Assembly: GCA_036927565.1 (NCBI GenBank)
Contig: JAYESD010000008.1
Location: 22,710,100-22,774,099 of the forward strand
DNA from: Tuctoria greenei
Lineage: Eukaryota > Streptophyta > Magnoliopsida > Poales > Poaceae
Direction of reading: 5' to 3'
Length of the DNA: 64,000 bases
This document shows, one piece after another, positions 1 to 10,926 of the stretch; positions within the stretch are counted from its first letter, which is position 1; the number at the start of each line of letters is the position of its first letter. The notes under the pieces were generated by a model. That model was not told the DNA's origin, did not search any database, and saw nothing but the letters and a program-made list of their open reading frames with translations. The translations under genes were made by a program, and so were the position numbers.

Positions 1-916
1 AAGATTTGGCGGGTAGTGTGACGATCGTCGTGACAGTTGTCGGGACCTGATAGAGGTCAGTGGTCCCCTAGGCCGGACTAGTCCGGGCCTGAGGCCGGAC
101 TAGTCTGCCCTTTTGCTGATATCAGCAGTTTGAGCTCGGGACCCCTATAAAAAGGGGACCCCCGGCTTCACTTTGAATCACATGTAACCCTAGCGCCGCC
201 ACAGCAAAACTTGGAGCATTCTTGAGCCTCTTTATTGCCTACTTTCCCCCTAAAACTAATTCTTGAGTGGATTAGGGTTTAGTGAGGTGGAGAAGAGGAA
301 GAACATCGCGCTTAGGCTCCCGGTTTGATCTCTTGCACTTTGTGAATCTTTGTGATCTGTGGCTTGAGTTAATCTTTGTGATTTGCAATTGTAATTGTGG
401 TGGGAGCCTCAGATTGTGAGAAGCCCCAACGAATCTTGTATTCATTCTTTGTGATAGTGGAGAACCAAGTTAGGCTCGTGCGAGAAACTTGGTGAGGGAA
501 GGGCTGTTGAACCCGGTCCTTTGTGGACTCCTCAACGGGGACGTAGATTCCTTGTGTGGGATCGAACCTCGGGATAAAATCTTTGTGTCTCCGTGTTCTT
601 CGATTTTTGTTTATCGAATATTTCGTTCTAGGGTTGCTAGTTTTGTCTCGTGCTTCATATTGCTATAAACTTGTTCCTTTTAGTCATATACTTGTGTTGG
701 TAGTTGCTAAACTTGACATAACCATATTCTCACCTGTAGCCTCGAGAAAATCGCCTTAAAACTTGCTACAAACACTTTTTAGGGATCTTCACGCAGGCTG
801 ACCGGACTAGTCCTACCCCAGACCGGACTAGTCCGCCCCCTGTAATTTAATCTTGTTTTATTAAGTCATTTGCAGGTCGATTAGCCTATTCACCCCCCCC
901 CTCTAGGCAACTTTCA
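1..916 (+). mobile_element. Sirevirus-like Copia LTR, left-truncated by window
   Basis: The stretch matches, with many differences, the last ~900 bp of the LTRs of the complete element at 41779-53884: the same CCGGACTAGTCCGG palindromes, the TATA box after ACCCC, the CCTAGCGCCGCC leader and the terminal C-run followed by CTCTAGGCAACTTTCA. It ends at 916 in CA, as an LTR should. Because the window starts inside it, one cannot tell whether it is a solo LTR or the right LTR of a longer element. It sits against PIF/Harbinger-like sequence, so it probably inserted into that element. Confidence 0.85.
146..153 (+). promoter_or_regulatory. LTR TATA box
   Basis: TATAAAAA between C-rich and G-rich runs, at the same relative place as in the two LTRs of the complete relative (near 42660 and 53107). 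It is the likely core promoter of the LTR, with transcription starting some 30 bases downstream. Confidence 0.6.
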
Positions 917-2243
917 CACTTCTTGTGAGTAATGGACTAAAAAACACAGCAAACACATCAAACACATATACTACACTGGATCAATGACAAATGAGCACAG
1001 TATGTAGATGAGCACAATCGATACTGAAATCAAGTTCAGGACATAAGCTAGTACCAACATAAACAGATATGCATATCTCCTTTCAGTACAAACACTGAAA
1101 ATGCCAGCATAAGTTGTAGCATACTGCAACCACCTCTCCAGAATTTCACAACCATCATTACTGAAGGTAGTTCTTGCTACTGAAAACAGTGGCTGATTAC
1201 TAGAATCAAACTAAATTTGATGACTAGTATCTAAAAATTAAGTTCAGCACATGATCCAACTAAATTTAATGACTGTAATCTGAAAATAGAGTTCACCACA
1301 TGTGCTAGTACAAAAAAAAAGATTTTGCAAAACAAAAATGAGAGTTCAGCTTACCAAGCAAGTGAACGCAGCATTTAACAGTTAACACCACTTCAATCAT
1401 GGAGATAAAGCCTGGAAATTCAGAAACTGTATTAGAAAAATGGTAACCAAAAAGTTAAATGTTACATAAAAAGTCAGTAGTCCATGCATCTTAATTAATT
1501 CCCATGCATGTATAATGACTTCCTGAAAATGAAGTGGAGCAATGATTGCTTACTACATGAGCATGAAAGATTTGATCTAAAGATGATAACGCGGCGATCT
1601 CAGGACATCACCATCAGGTTTGTTCCTTCCTTGAAATCAAGCTAGTTGATCAAAGCAACTTGAACGATTCAACATTAGAAAACAAGAACAACGAGACAGA
1701 ACATCGGACATGCCATTAATCGAATAAAGCGTTGCAGATGCATGTCATGTCTGCTTCATTTTTCTACAGAGGACATTAGGGAACAAACTTGCTGTTTATT
1801 TTTTTCATTTGTGCTATCTAGTTAATTATGTCATTAGCTCTTTAATCTGGTTTCTTCTGTTATGATTTATAGCGGCAAAGAAATAAAGGTTGTTAAAACA
1901 TCCATTTACCAACAATAACCATATGAAAAGACAACATTTACCAACATTAACCCCAACACAACAAACATAGCAAACACATATATTACAATAGATCAATGAC
2001 AGACGAGCACAATATGTAGATGAGCACAATCGATAACTAATCAACTCCAGCACATATGCTAGTACCAACATAAGCAGAATGCATATCTCCTTTATAAGTT
2101 ACAACACATCATCAAACAAAATATGATTGACTGGAATCTGAAAATCATGACCAACATATGCTAGTACCAACATAAGCAGAAATACATATCTTCTTTATAA
2201 GTTGAGTACATGATCAAACTAAATTTGATGACAGCACATGATC
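917..2243 (-). mobile_element. PIF/Harbinger-like element, distal non-coding part
   Basis: AT-rich non-coding DNA that continues after the Gypsy insertion at 15180; removing 2249-15184 rejoins it to the MYB/transposase-bearing segment. It is made of imperfect repeats: units of the type CAACTAAATTTGATGAC followed by AATCTGAAAAT recur near 1207, 1252, 2123, 2215 and 15180, and 1259-1475 is a direct repeat of 15181-15402. No gene is supported here. The far terminus of the element was not found and may lie left of the window. Confidence 0.55.
963..2104 (+). repeat. Direct repeat pair 963-1089 / 1974-2104
   Basis: Two ~130-bp copies, both beginning ACACATATA, sharing GAGCACAATCGATA and CTAGTACCAACATAA and ending in a CATATCTCCTTT block. 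A third partial copy lies at 2156-2205. They look like internal repeats of the Harbinger-like element rather than LTRs, since no TG...CA ends or flanking duplication go with them. Confidence 0.6.
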
Positions 2244-2248
2244 CAACT

Positions 2249-3089
2249 TGTCGACTGTTGGAGTCGGCAGATCTCCCGACACTGCTAAAGTGTTGAAGGA
2301 GTTTGTGGTTCGGTGTGGGCGCGCGGAGATTCAAGAAGGTGAATTGTGGTTTAACACAGGAGACACAAGGATTTATGTGGTTCGGGCCGCCTGAGCGTAA
2401 TACCCTACTCCACGGGTGTGTTGGTGTTGTATTAGCTTGTCACGAGTGTATCGGGTGCGAGAGTTCGTCTGTCAACGTCCCTGAATGTATCGTCGGCCTG
2501 TCCTTTTATAGTACAAGGACAGGCCATTACAAGCTAGCCTGACCCGACATGTGGCCCCGGCGGTTACTAGTATTGATACACGATTAATTGCTGTTAATGA
2601 TCCTGTAACGGGCTCTGACAGTGCCGTTACTGGTGTTAAGATTGTCCGTTTAAGTGTCATTAATATGGCATTAATGACGCTTAATCGGGTCTTGAATTCC
2701 TTGGCTCTCCTTTGAAGATCCGGAGCCGTTACAAGGCCTTCCGGAGGTTAGAGGCTAGCAGGTCCGACGATTGGACACGTGGCAGCTCCGGAGCTTGCTG
2801 TGGGAAGCAGGTAGCTCCGGGGCTACCTGACACGTGTTAGATCCGGAGCTTCTCTCGGTCTGGGGTTAAGTCCGGAGGTGCCGTTTCGGTACGTGGCCCG
2901 GAGCTTCCCCCTTGTGGGCGATAGCTCCGGTTTGGAAGTACACGTGGCGACCCAGGGATTAACCATGTTGGAGAAGCAGGTCCGGTCATGTCTGACAAGT
3001 GGGCCTCCGAGGGTCTTCAACCCAAGTAGATGGCTTTCCTTTGAAATCTTTGTAACCTCAAGGGGTGTGCGGTTTTTAGGGTACCGACA
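2249..3089 (-). repeat. 3' LTR of Tat Gypsy element
   Basis: 841 bp with TGTCG...CGACA ends, about 98% identical to the copy at 14339-15179. It is dense in AGCTCCGG / TCCGGAGCT words, which form overlapping small palindromes between about 2716 and 2935. It is flanked outside by TSD CAACT. Confidence 0.93.
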
Positions 3090-3621
3090 GTGGCCCATTG
3101 GACCTACCTCCGAGGAAGATCACTGGGGTGAAGTCATTCCGTCGGAGGTGGGTCCATCCTTGCGACTCTTGAACTGGGTCTTCAAGGGTTTTCGGAGGTG
3201 CCGTTGGCGGGGATTTACAGTTAGATCCCGCCACGTGGCGCACCTCAGGCGGCAGATGAGATCTTTGACGTGCGGATCTCACGCAATTGAAGGTCGCCGG
3301 TTCCCGACACGAAAACCGTATCGGTTCCGCACGCCCTGTCAGGCCGCCGCCTTTGGGTTTCCCGCCTCGTGATGACAACCGTTTGCCTGGGTAAGAGCCT
3401 CGACTTGATCGTCGGGGTGGTCCCGGGCCCTCTTGTCATCGGCTGGGTTGGATTCTCGAGTGGTTTCTTCGACTTCCCTGCGGTTTCCATCCAAGCGTTG
3501 CGAGGGCTTACTTAAGAAGGAAAGCGCACACCGTCGGGAGTTCTTTACGCCTCTCATCTGATCTTGCGCTCAAACTCCCGACTCGTGCTTCGCTCTTCTT
3601 CTCTTGCCTAGCTGTGCCGCG
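3090..3621. other. GC-rich non-coding stretch upstream of antisense gene
   Basis: It lies between the 3' LTR and the start codon of the antisense gene. No protein similarity was seen in either strand. If the antisense gene has its own promoter it should be here or in the LTR, but no clear TATA box was found. Confidence 0.4.
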
Positions 3622-6600
3622 ATGGAGTTGGGTCTGCGCGAGAGTCGCTTGAAGACCGACAACGATTTGAAGAAGGTTCGGGCCCTCATGGGGTGGTCCT
3701 CGGACTTCTTCAACCGCTTGGTCCGTGCCGGCGAAGAGCTCCCCTTTGAGAAGGAGCACGCTGGCGAAATGGTGTACTTTTCTTCGTACGCCATGGTGGG
3801 GTTGATCCCACCTTTTTCTTCTTTCTTCTTGATGCTGCTAGACTACTATGGTCTGCAGCTATATCACCTTGGCCCTCACTCCATTCTCCTTGTGTCCATC
3901 TTTGTCCACTTCTGTGAGATGTGGGTGGGCATCCCCCCTGCATCGAACTCTTCCGGACCTTCTTCACCGTCCACACCACCGGCCGGAGCAATGAGTATCT
4001 TGGCTTCTACTACTTTGTGTAGCGCAAGAAGTGCCCATTCAAGTACCTCCGGTCGTTCCCTTCCGGGAAGTGGGATGACTGGAAGAAAGATTGGATAGTT
4101 GTCAGGGTGGAGGAGCATGAGCAGTTGGAGCTGCCCGACGGTCTGCCCGGCATCGACACGACGATCTGGAGTGAGGTTCCGGTGCTGGCGAAAGCTTTCG
4201 ACCCCGCCTTGACCAGGATCCGCCAATGCGTGGAGGGGGGATTGAACCCTCAGGCGGTATTTTGCAACTTCTTGGCCAACAGGTGGGCGCCGCTGAAGAG
4301 GAGGGAGAAGCTCGCTTGGGCCCTCAACAGCGTGATGGACGAGGACCGGGTTGAGACCGGGTTGAAGTTCAACATGGTGGGGAAGACCTTGGAGTTCCAC
4401 CTCAAGAAATTCTAGCACGGCATCGACGTCGACGGTGACGACTTGACTCCGACGTCGGCCTTTCTCCCTCTGAACGTGGAAGTGGAGTTCAGCAGGGAGC
4501 TCCGGCGGACGATGCCTCCACTTGACGACCTTGGTGTCGTTGAGAGAAGATCAACCACCCGAGTGGCAATCCCCGGGATGCCCGAAGACGGCTCCGCCCC
4601 TGTCCCACAGCCGAGGGTTGAGGTCGTCGGCAAGGGCAAGGAGCTGGCTGATGAGCCGGAGAGCCGGAAGAGGAAGCTGCGACATGCCGACGGAAGGTCC
4701 GTCAGGCCCGCTACTTCCGCCTCGGTTCCTTCTCCCCAGGGGGGGAAGATCTTCTGCCGCCGTGGCGACTGTCCCCATAGTGGGGTCCTTCCGGAACGAT
4801 ACTGTTCCCGCAGTGGGATCCTCCCGGAGCGCGTCTGTCCCCGTGGTGGAACCCTCCTAGGGCGCTAGCTCCGGGCGCACGACTCCGGCACCTGGGACGG
4901 TGGGAGCCTCCAGGTCCAGGGGTTCCTCCCGATCGAGGAGAGCCTCGACCCGGGAAACGCCCGTGGCTGCGACAAGTTCTGGGGGGCCTTCCGGAGCTCC
5001 TACGCCGACCATGGCCAGCCCGGAACGCCCGGGAAAGAGGTTCCGCGCAAGCTGGTGCGGAAGTCTTCCAAGGTAATTTTTGATCTTTACCTTGGTTAAC
5101 TTTTAAATTGTAGCGATTGTTTGTTAATTTTCTTTGTCCATCCTCTGCAGCGTCCCCAAGAAGGGGAGTGAAGCTCCACCCTCGGCCATGATGTCTGAGG
5201 CCGTGGGAGCTTCTGCTCCTGTTCCGGTGCCGCCCCAGGTGGTGGCTCAGGCTGCGACAGCTCCGGCGCCGGCTGTCGTGGTCATGAACCTCGACTCGTC
5301 CCCAGAAGTTCCCGTGGTAGCGCTGGACCACGGGAGTGAAGACACGCCAGCGACACTTGTCTCGGAGGTTGAAGCTCCGGGTCCTGGTGCTGCAGTGGTG
5401 GAAGCTCCGGCTGTTGAGCCGGAGGAAGTAGTAGTCCCGGCCTCGGAGCCGGAAAGCGCTGAAGCCCCGGCGGTTGAGCCGGAGGTGACTGAAGCTCCGG
5501 TATGCGAGCCAGAAGTCAAGGTAGTTCCGGTAGTTGAGCCGGTTACCTCCGAAGCACCGGCCGCTGAGCCGGTTATTGTTGGAGCGCCGATCATAGGGCC
5601 GGTGGTTGAAGAGGCGATGGAGCTCGAGCCTCCCTCGGAAGAGGTGTCCCGGCCGGAGCCAGTAGCAGCTCCTGCTCCAGAGGCGACGACGTTGGAGGTA
5701 CCTGCGGCCGAGCCGGAGTGCCCAAGCGCAGTCGCTGGCCCCCTGCCCGAGGGGGCGAATGAAGACTTGGCGGTGGGGCCTTCTTCGATGGCGACTGAGG
5801 CCATCCCGGAGGATGGCCCTAGTGCCTTGGAAGCTCAGGGTTCCACTCTCGTAGAGTGGGACCCAATTTTTGTATGTGAAGACCCGCTGGAACCAGCGGA
5901 GGAGACCCCAGCAGGTCCGGAGCCCATCCCGCTGTCGATGTCTATCGACAACGCCTGCTCCAGTCTGCGTCAAGTCCAATTGGCCTTCTTCCACGACAGC
6001 AAGGCTCTTGAAGAGGAGCGCCAAACCCTTAGGCGGTGGCGTAACCGACTCCACTTTGAGACCAAGCTGGCGCAGTCGAGGCTAGCGGATGACAAGGAGT
6101 GGATCAAGCGGGAGAAGATCCGCCTGTAGTATTGGGACAAGCTGCTGGATGATAGGGAGAGCATGACTCATGCCCTCGACGCTCAATCCCGGGAGATCCA
6201 CGATAAGGCCAAGGCTGCTAACGACGCGTCCAATGCTCGGCACGAACAGCTTGAGGCCATCAACACCGCACTCATCAAGCGCCGAGAGGCACTTGAAGAG
6301 AGGGAGAGACGGCTCGAGGATGAAGAGCAGAAACTCTTGGAGCTGCGGGATGACGTCCTAAGGAGGGAAGAGGAGCTCGCCAAGAAAGTAGCTCTGGCTG
6401 ACAAGGGCCTCGAGGAGCGCACCAAGAAGTTGGAGGAGCGCTGCCTCGAGGAAGAGGAGAAGACCTGGGTGCGGGGGCAGGAACTCTACGAATATGAGTG
6501 TGCCCTTGTTACCCGGGAGAAAAAAGTAGAGGCTAGGGAGAAGGACCTAGTCGATCGTCGGAACAAGATCCACCTCCGGGAGGAGGAGCTCGGAAGACTT

Positions 6601-7077
6601 GAGAGGCGGGTTGCTGCAAAGATTCAACAAAACGCCAAAGAAGTTGAGCGCCTCGCCCGCGAGAATTCTGAATTGACGGCGGCCAAGAGATCCCTGGAAG
6701 AGATGAAGAGCTTGAGGACGGCGGACTCCCTACAGATTTGGGAGTTCTTGGGCAAGGCCAATGATGCGCTGACGCCGATGGGTTTTAGCCCCGTGCGCCC
6801 GGATGATCCGGAGCCGGACCTTGCACTGCAGATGTTGAGCGCAGCAGGTAGCAAGCTCTCCAAGGTGGGCGATGTCATCGCGGACCAACTGGAGGTTGAG
6901 GGGCAATCCCTGGCGAAGAACGTTGCAGAGTATGTGCTGACGTGCTACACCAGTCGGAACCCCCAATTTCCTCTGGACCCGGTGCTTGAAGGACCCGTCG
7001 AAGGAGAAGGCGAAGCTACCCGAGCCAGCGTATCGGAGGTTGCCCAGAAAGTCGCCGAGTTCTTCCATAGGGTCTAG
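3622..7077 (+). pseudogene. Antisense gene of Tat element ('putative gypsy type transposon' protein), decayed
   Basis: It is encoded opposite to gag-pol in the 3' region. The N-terminal half (ATG at 3622, to about 4415) has the hydrophobic PPFSSFFLMLL and FVHFCEMWVG segments and the KRREKLAWALN region of the plant 'putative gypsy type transposon' domain. A spliceosomal intron follows at 5073-5150, then an acidic repeat region rich in EAPAVEPE-like units (about 5330-5730), then a long charged coiled coil (6163-6720) and a C-terminal tail ending at 7077. Lesions: a frame change at the C-run 3933-3938; stops at 4020-4022, 4413-4415, 4858-4860 and 6127-6129; and a frame change at the G-run near 4738-4746. 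The role of such antisense genes in Tat elements is unknown. The Pfam-type assignment is from recognised motifs, not a search. Confidence 0.8.
5073..5150 (+). other. Spliceosomal intron in the antisense gene
   Basis: The donor is AAG|GTAATT and the acceptor TCCTCTGCAG|C, 78 bp, AT-rich against GC-rich flanks. Read through, the frame meets a TAA at 5074-5076; spliced out, the upstream frame (codon starts at 5068, phase 2) continues exactly into the long downstream frame. This shows the antisense unit was evolved to be transcribed on the plus strand. Confidence 0.75.
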
Positions 7078-8340
7078 AACCATCTCTTTAGCTCTCACTT
7101 GTATTTTCTCTTCTTCTTCCTCAATTTTGTAATCCCTTGTCTCCAGATGTAATCTCCTGTCTCCAGATGAATGAAATCCCCAAATTTTTGCGAATTTCAT
7201 TTTTTGTCTTCAACATCTTTATTTTCACTTGGCCCCCTGGTAGATGTACACAATTTGATTGTGAACATGTGCCAATAGGATATTGAATTTTGTTGAAGAC
7301 GCATTTGCTCAAAACTTGTAGAATTTAGGTCCGAAGTCTTCGATAGTGAAGGTCCCCTGAGGTTGTCGGAGCTTAGAAGCTCCGGCATTGTCCATCGCTG
7401 GAGCTTGGTAGCTCCGGCAATAGCCTCTATCAACACGTAGAGCGTCGATAGTTAGTCCTCCGAGGTGTCGGAGCTTAGTAGCTCCGGCAGTGACCTTTGC
7501 CAACACTTGGTTTGTTGGCAGCAGACTCCATTTACGGGGTCTTCTCACCATCTTTTACTCAGCGTCGACGGTTGGCCCCCTTGGGAGAGTCGAAGCTTGG
7601 TTAGCTCCGGCTTTTCTCCATCAACGTAGACTTTATTTTTCCTGCACACTTAAGTCAAGAAAAATAGTAAAATTCGTTCCTTGTCTATAATTTCATCGCG
7701 GCTTACGATTCTCAAGAAAATTTTAAGTTGAACGCGATTTTAAATACAACCGGATGCGTTGTCTTTTCCCTTAGATCCAATTGTCCATGGACCCGCCTTA
7801 CTTCGGCCTGCCGGGGTGTAGGTAGAGTGGCGTACTTAGGGTGCTTGACCACGCTAAGTCGATAGCACACTCCGGCCCTAGATTGGCTTGGCGGCTTTCA
7901 GGCAAGTTGGCCACAAACGATATTTAAATCCAAAAGATCTGACAATGCAACTCGAATCGTATATAAACCGGTCGAACTAAAATTTCTTAAGAATTGCACG
8001 TCTCTGTTATAGACAAGAAAGAGAAAAATAAAAATGTCGAGGCTGCACAAAATAAATGCACGTGGAGTCTATTTCACATGAGGATGTCTTTCATTATAGG
8101 TCCGGGGTACAGGGGAAACAAGTACACTCTTAGGCTATGGAACCAGGCTAAGTGTGTTTGGTTTCTCGTTTGACCCAAGGTAGTTAGCCACACTTTTAGT
8201 CCGGAGACTGTGACAAGTGTTGCATGAGCTTTGCGGACCTTTCAGGAAAGGTCCGGCTGCTCTCCCGGAGGAACTACCCGACTCTGTACAATGACTCTAT
8301 AACATACATCTCAAGTTACTCAAGACTCACCTCTGTGGTA
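7078..8340. other. Non-coding 3' region of Tat element between integrase and antisense gene ends
   Basis: The integrase frame (minus) and antisense gene (plus) converge here, so this is probably where both transcripts terminate. No protein is supported. It contains four hairpin-type repeats (7367-7610) and otherwise AT-moderate sequence without recognised features. Confidence 0.5.
7367..7610. repeat. Four dispersed hairpin repeats, GGAGCT...AGCTCC
   Basis: Units at 7367-7385, 7399-7418, 7469-7487 and 7591-7610 each read C/TGGAGCTTNGTAGCTCCGG or a close variant. Arms GGAGCT and AGCTCC flank a 3-5 base loop. The same words are enriched in the LTRs of this element. Confidence 0.7.
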
Positions 8341-9678
8341 TTAAGTGTAGAACTTACGGAGGTGCTCGATGTTCCAAGGATTTGGGACAGGTGTCCCATC
8401 CTCGGTAGCCAAGCGAATGCTTCCGGGACGGGATACTTTGATCACTCGGAAGGGCCCCTCCCAGCTGGGGGAGAGTTTGTTTAACCCTTCTCTGGATAGT
8501 ATTCTCCGTAGCACCAGATCGCCTTCCTCGAGCTGTCGGTTGTGTACATGCCGCTGGTGATAACGCCATAGAGCTTGGCGATATCGGGCATTCTGAACAG
8601 CTGCTTGGCACCTTCCCTCCTCGGGGAGGTCTAGGTCTTCACGCCGGAGCTGGTCCTGCGCGGCTTCGTCGAAGGTCCGGACCCGGAACGAACCCAAGGT
8701 GATTTCCGGAGGAAGGATTGCTTCAGCTCCGTACACCAGAAAGAAGGGTGTTTCTCCGGTTGACCGGTTTGGAGAAGTCCTGTTGGCCCATAGAGTGGGC
8801 GGAAGCTCTTCGATCCAGTTGGCTCCGTGTTTTTTCAAGCGCTCATAGGTGCGCGTTTTGAGTCCCTTAAGGATTTATGCATTTCCTCTCTCGGCTTGGC
8901 CATTGCTGGCTGGGTGAGCTACAGAGGCGTAGCAAACTTGTATGCCGAGGTCTTCGCAATGTCCTTGGAATGCAGAGCTTGTGAATTGAGTCCCATTATC
9001 AGTGATGATCTTGTTTGGGACTCCGAATCTGCTTACAATGGATTGCAGAAAGTTGATAGCAGATTGCTTGTTGATCGTCACAACTGGAGTTGCTTTCGGC
9101 CACTTGGTGAACTTGTCAATGGCGACGTACAGGAACTTGTAACCTCCGACGGCTCTTGGGAAGGGTCCCAAGATATCCATCTCCCACACAGCGAAGGGCC
9201 ATGTAGGAGGTATCATTTGTAAGTGCTGAGCCGGTGTATGAATTTGCTTTGCATGAGATTGGCATGCTTCACATTTCTTCACCAGCTCAGTGGCATCCTG
9301 GAGCGTTGTAGGCCAGTAGAAGCCGTGCCGAAAGGCTTTACCAACCAGCGTGCGGGAAGACGCGTGGTTCCCACACTCGCCTCCATGGATTTATGTGAGG
9401 AGCTCGCAGCCTTCTTCCCTTGTGATGCACCGCATTAGGATGCCGTTGGCACCGCGCCGGTAGAGATCCCCTTCTACCAGCGTGTATCTTTTAGCCAATC
9501 TGACTACCCGGTCAGCGGATACATCATCGTCAGGAAGGATGTTGTCTTTCAAGTAGTTCCGGATCTCCGAGATCCATGCATCGGAACTGACTTGAGCATT
9601 TGAGTCTTGCGTGCTGGGTTGCTCGGAGCTTCCGGCAGCACCTACGACCCTTGATGGCTGCCATGGTAACAGGGCCAT
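8341..9678 (-). pseudogene. Integrase of Tat Gypsy element
   Basis: In one minus-strand frame, from 9678 down to 8341, it has the N-terminal zinc-binding region (around 9250-9390, with the CEAC pair), the catalytic core with MDILGPFP (first Asp), IITDNGTQF (second Asp) and NGQAERG (Glu), and the C-terminal part with GETPFFLVYGAEA and the PWNIEHLRKFY end typical of Tat integrases. It is broken by TAA stops at 9391-9393 and 8875-8877, both of which look like Glu codons turned to stop. The function in an intact copy is insertion of the cDNA into the host chromosome. Confidence 0.88.
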
Positions 9679-9732
9679 CGGGACCGTCAGCTTCGGGATG
9701 CTGATCTCGCCCCCTTCGTTCAGTTCGGCAGG

Positions 9733-10869
9733 CTAAACTGTGGGTTTCGACAATCTCCGGACAAAAGTTCCGTCAGGAGTCGGAGCTCCGGTTGACGCTT
9801 TCGTCGAGAGTTCGTCTGCTTCAGCGTTGTGGGCACGCTGAACATGGTGAAGATCTAGGACTTCAAAGTCCTTCTGAAGCCTCTGGACTTCTAGGAGGTA
9901 AGCAGCTAGCTGGAGATTATTGCAGGAGCATTCACCCTTCACCTGCTTGATGATGAGCTGTGAATCTCCTTTGATCAGCAGTTGCCTGACACCGTATGAC
10001 AGTGCCACCTTTAGTCCGTAGATGAGTGCTTCATACTCCGCCATGTTGTTGGTTGCCTTGAAGTCAAGGTGTACCATGTATTTTACCTTCTCCCCAGTCG
10101 GTGCAAGGAGAAGGATTCCAGCTCTGGCCCCCTGTTTCTGCATGGAGCCATCAAAGTAGAGGGTCCAGTGAGGCTCGGTGAAGGTTGGAGCTTGATGCTC
10201 CGTCTTCTGCTCGCTGGGGCCCCCAGGATTTGATGGAGAGGGAGTCCATTCCGCCATAAAATCTGCCAATGCTTGACTCTTGACAGCTTGTCTTGAAATA
10301 AATTCAAGATCGAATTCAGCCAATTCCGCTGCCCACTTTGCAATATTCCCAGTTGAATTGGAATTATGCAAGATCACTCGAAGTGTATAGGAGGTCACCA
10401 CTGAGACTTTGTGAGCTTGGAAGTAGTGTCGAAGCTTCCTGGAGGCAATAAGAACTGCATAAAGCAGCTTATGCACCTCTAGGTATCGAGTCTTGGCATC
10501 ATGTAATACTTCACTGATGAAGTATACCGGGCGTTGAATGGTCCGGACCCTCCCGGAGGGGTCCGGAGCTTCCTCTTCATTGATTCGGACCCTCTTGGAG
10601 GGGTCCAGATTCTCTTCGGGGACCTCCGGGCTCTGGCTGGAGGAACCCGGAGTTTCTTCAGAAATGACCTGGACCCTCCCAGAGGGGTCTGGGTCTTCTG
10701 AAGTGACTTCTTGTGGGTTTGAGTCTGGGAGCTGGGACCCAGACTCACTTTCAGGAACCTCCGGACCCTCCCGAAGGGGTCTGGATTCCTGAGTATGGGG
10801 TAGTTCCGGTCTCTCCGCAACCAGAACCATACTGACGACTTCGTCAGTAGCTGAAATGTAAAGCAACAA
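9733..10869 (-). pseudogene. RNase H and second (archaeal-type) RNase H of Tat pol
   Basis: It lies in the same frame as RT and integrase. Near 10320-10530 it has the RT-linked RNase H end (PVYFISEVLHDAKTRY, SRKLRHYFQAHKV). The second RNase H follows with acidic residues visible in YFDGSM, MAEYEAL, IKGDSQL and HNAEADEL. Between the start (LLYISATDEVVS) and PVYFISEV lies an unusual ~85-residue insert built of DPSGRVR-like repeats. A TAG at 9733-9735 separates it from the integrase part, and a TAG at 10927-10929 lies upstream. An intact product would degrade RNA in RNA/DNA hybrids during reverse transcription. Confidence 0.85.
10541..10785. repeat. Imperfect palindromic repeats inside RNase H coding region
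   Basis: Four units of the form GGACCCTCcCGGAGGGGTCC occur at about 10541-10564, 10587-10605, 10669-10693 and 10759-10785. Each can fold on itself (GGACCC / GGGTCC arms). They encode DPSGRVR-like peptide repeats on the minus strand. Confidence 0.7.
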
Positions 10870-10926
10870 AGTCTCACCAGGGTTCGGAGCTACCAGAATT
10901 GGTAGGGTGGTGAGGAACTGTTTCAG

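Noticed and set aside
556..759. Small open frame in the LTR at the left edge
   Set aside because: The same region in the complete Sirevirus LTRs is not open, and LTR leaders do not encode a protein here.
4711..6054. Minus-strand open frame of 447 codons
   Set aside because: It is the opposite strand of the acidic/proline-rich repeat of the antisense gene; composition (His/Arg/Ser runs) follows from that repeat and no domain is visible.
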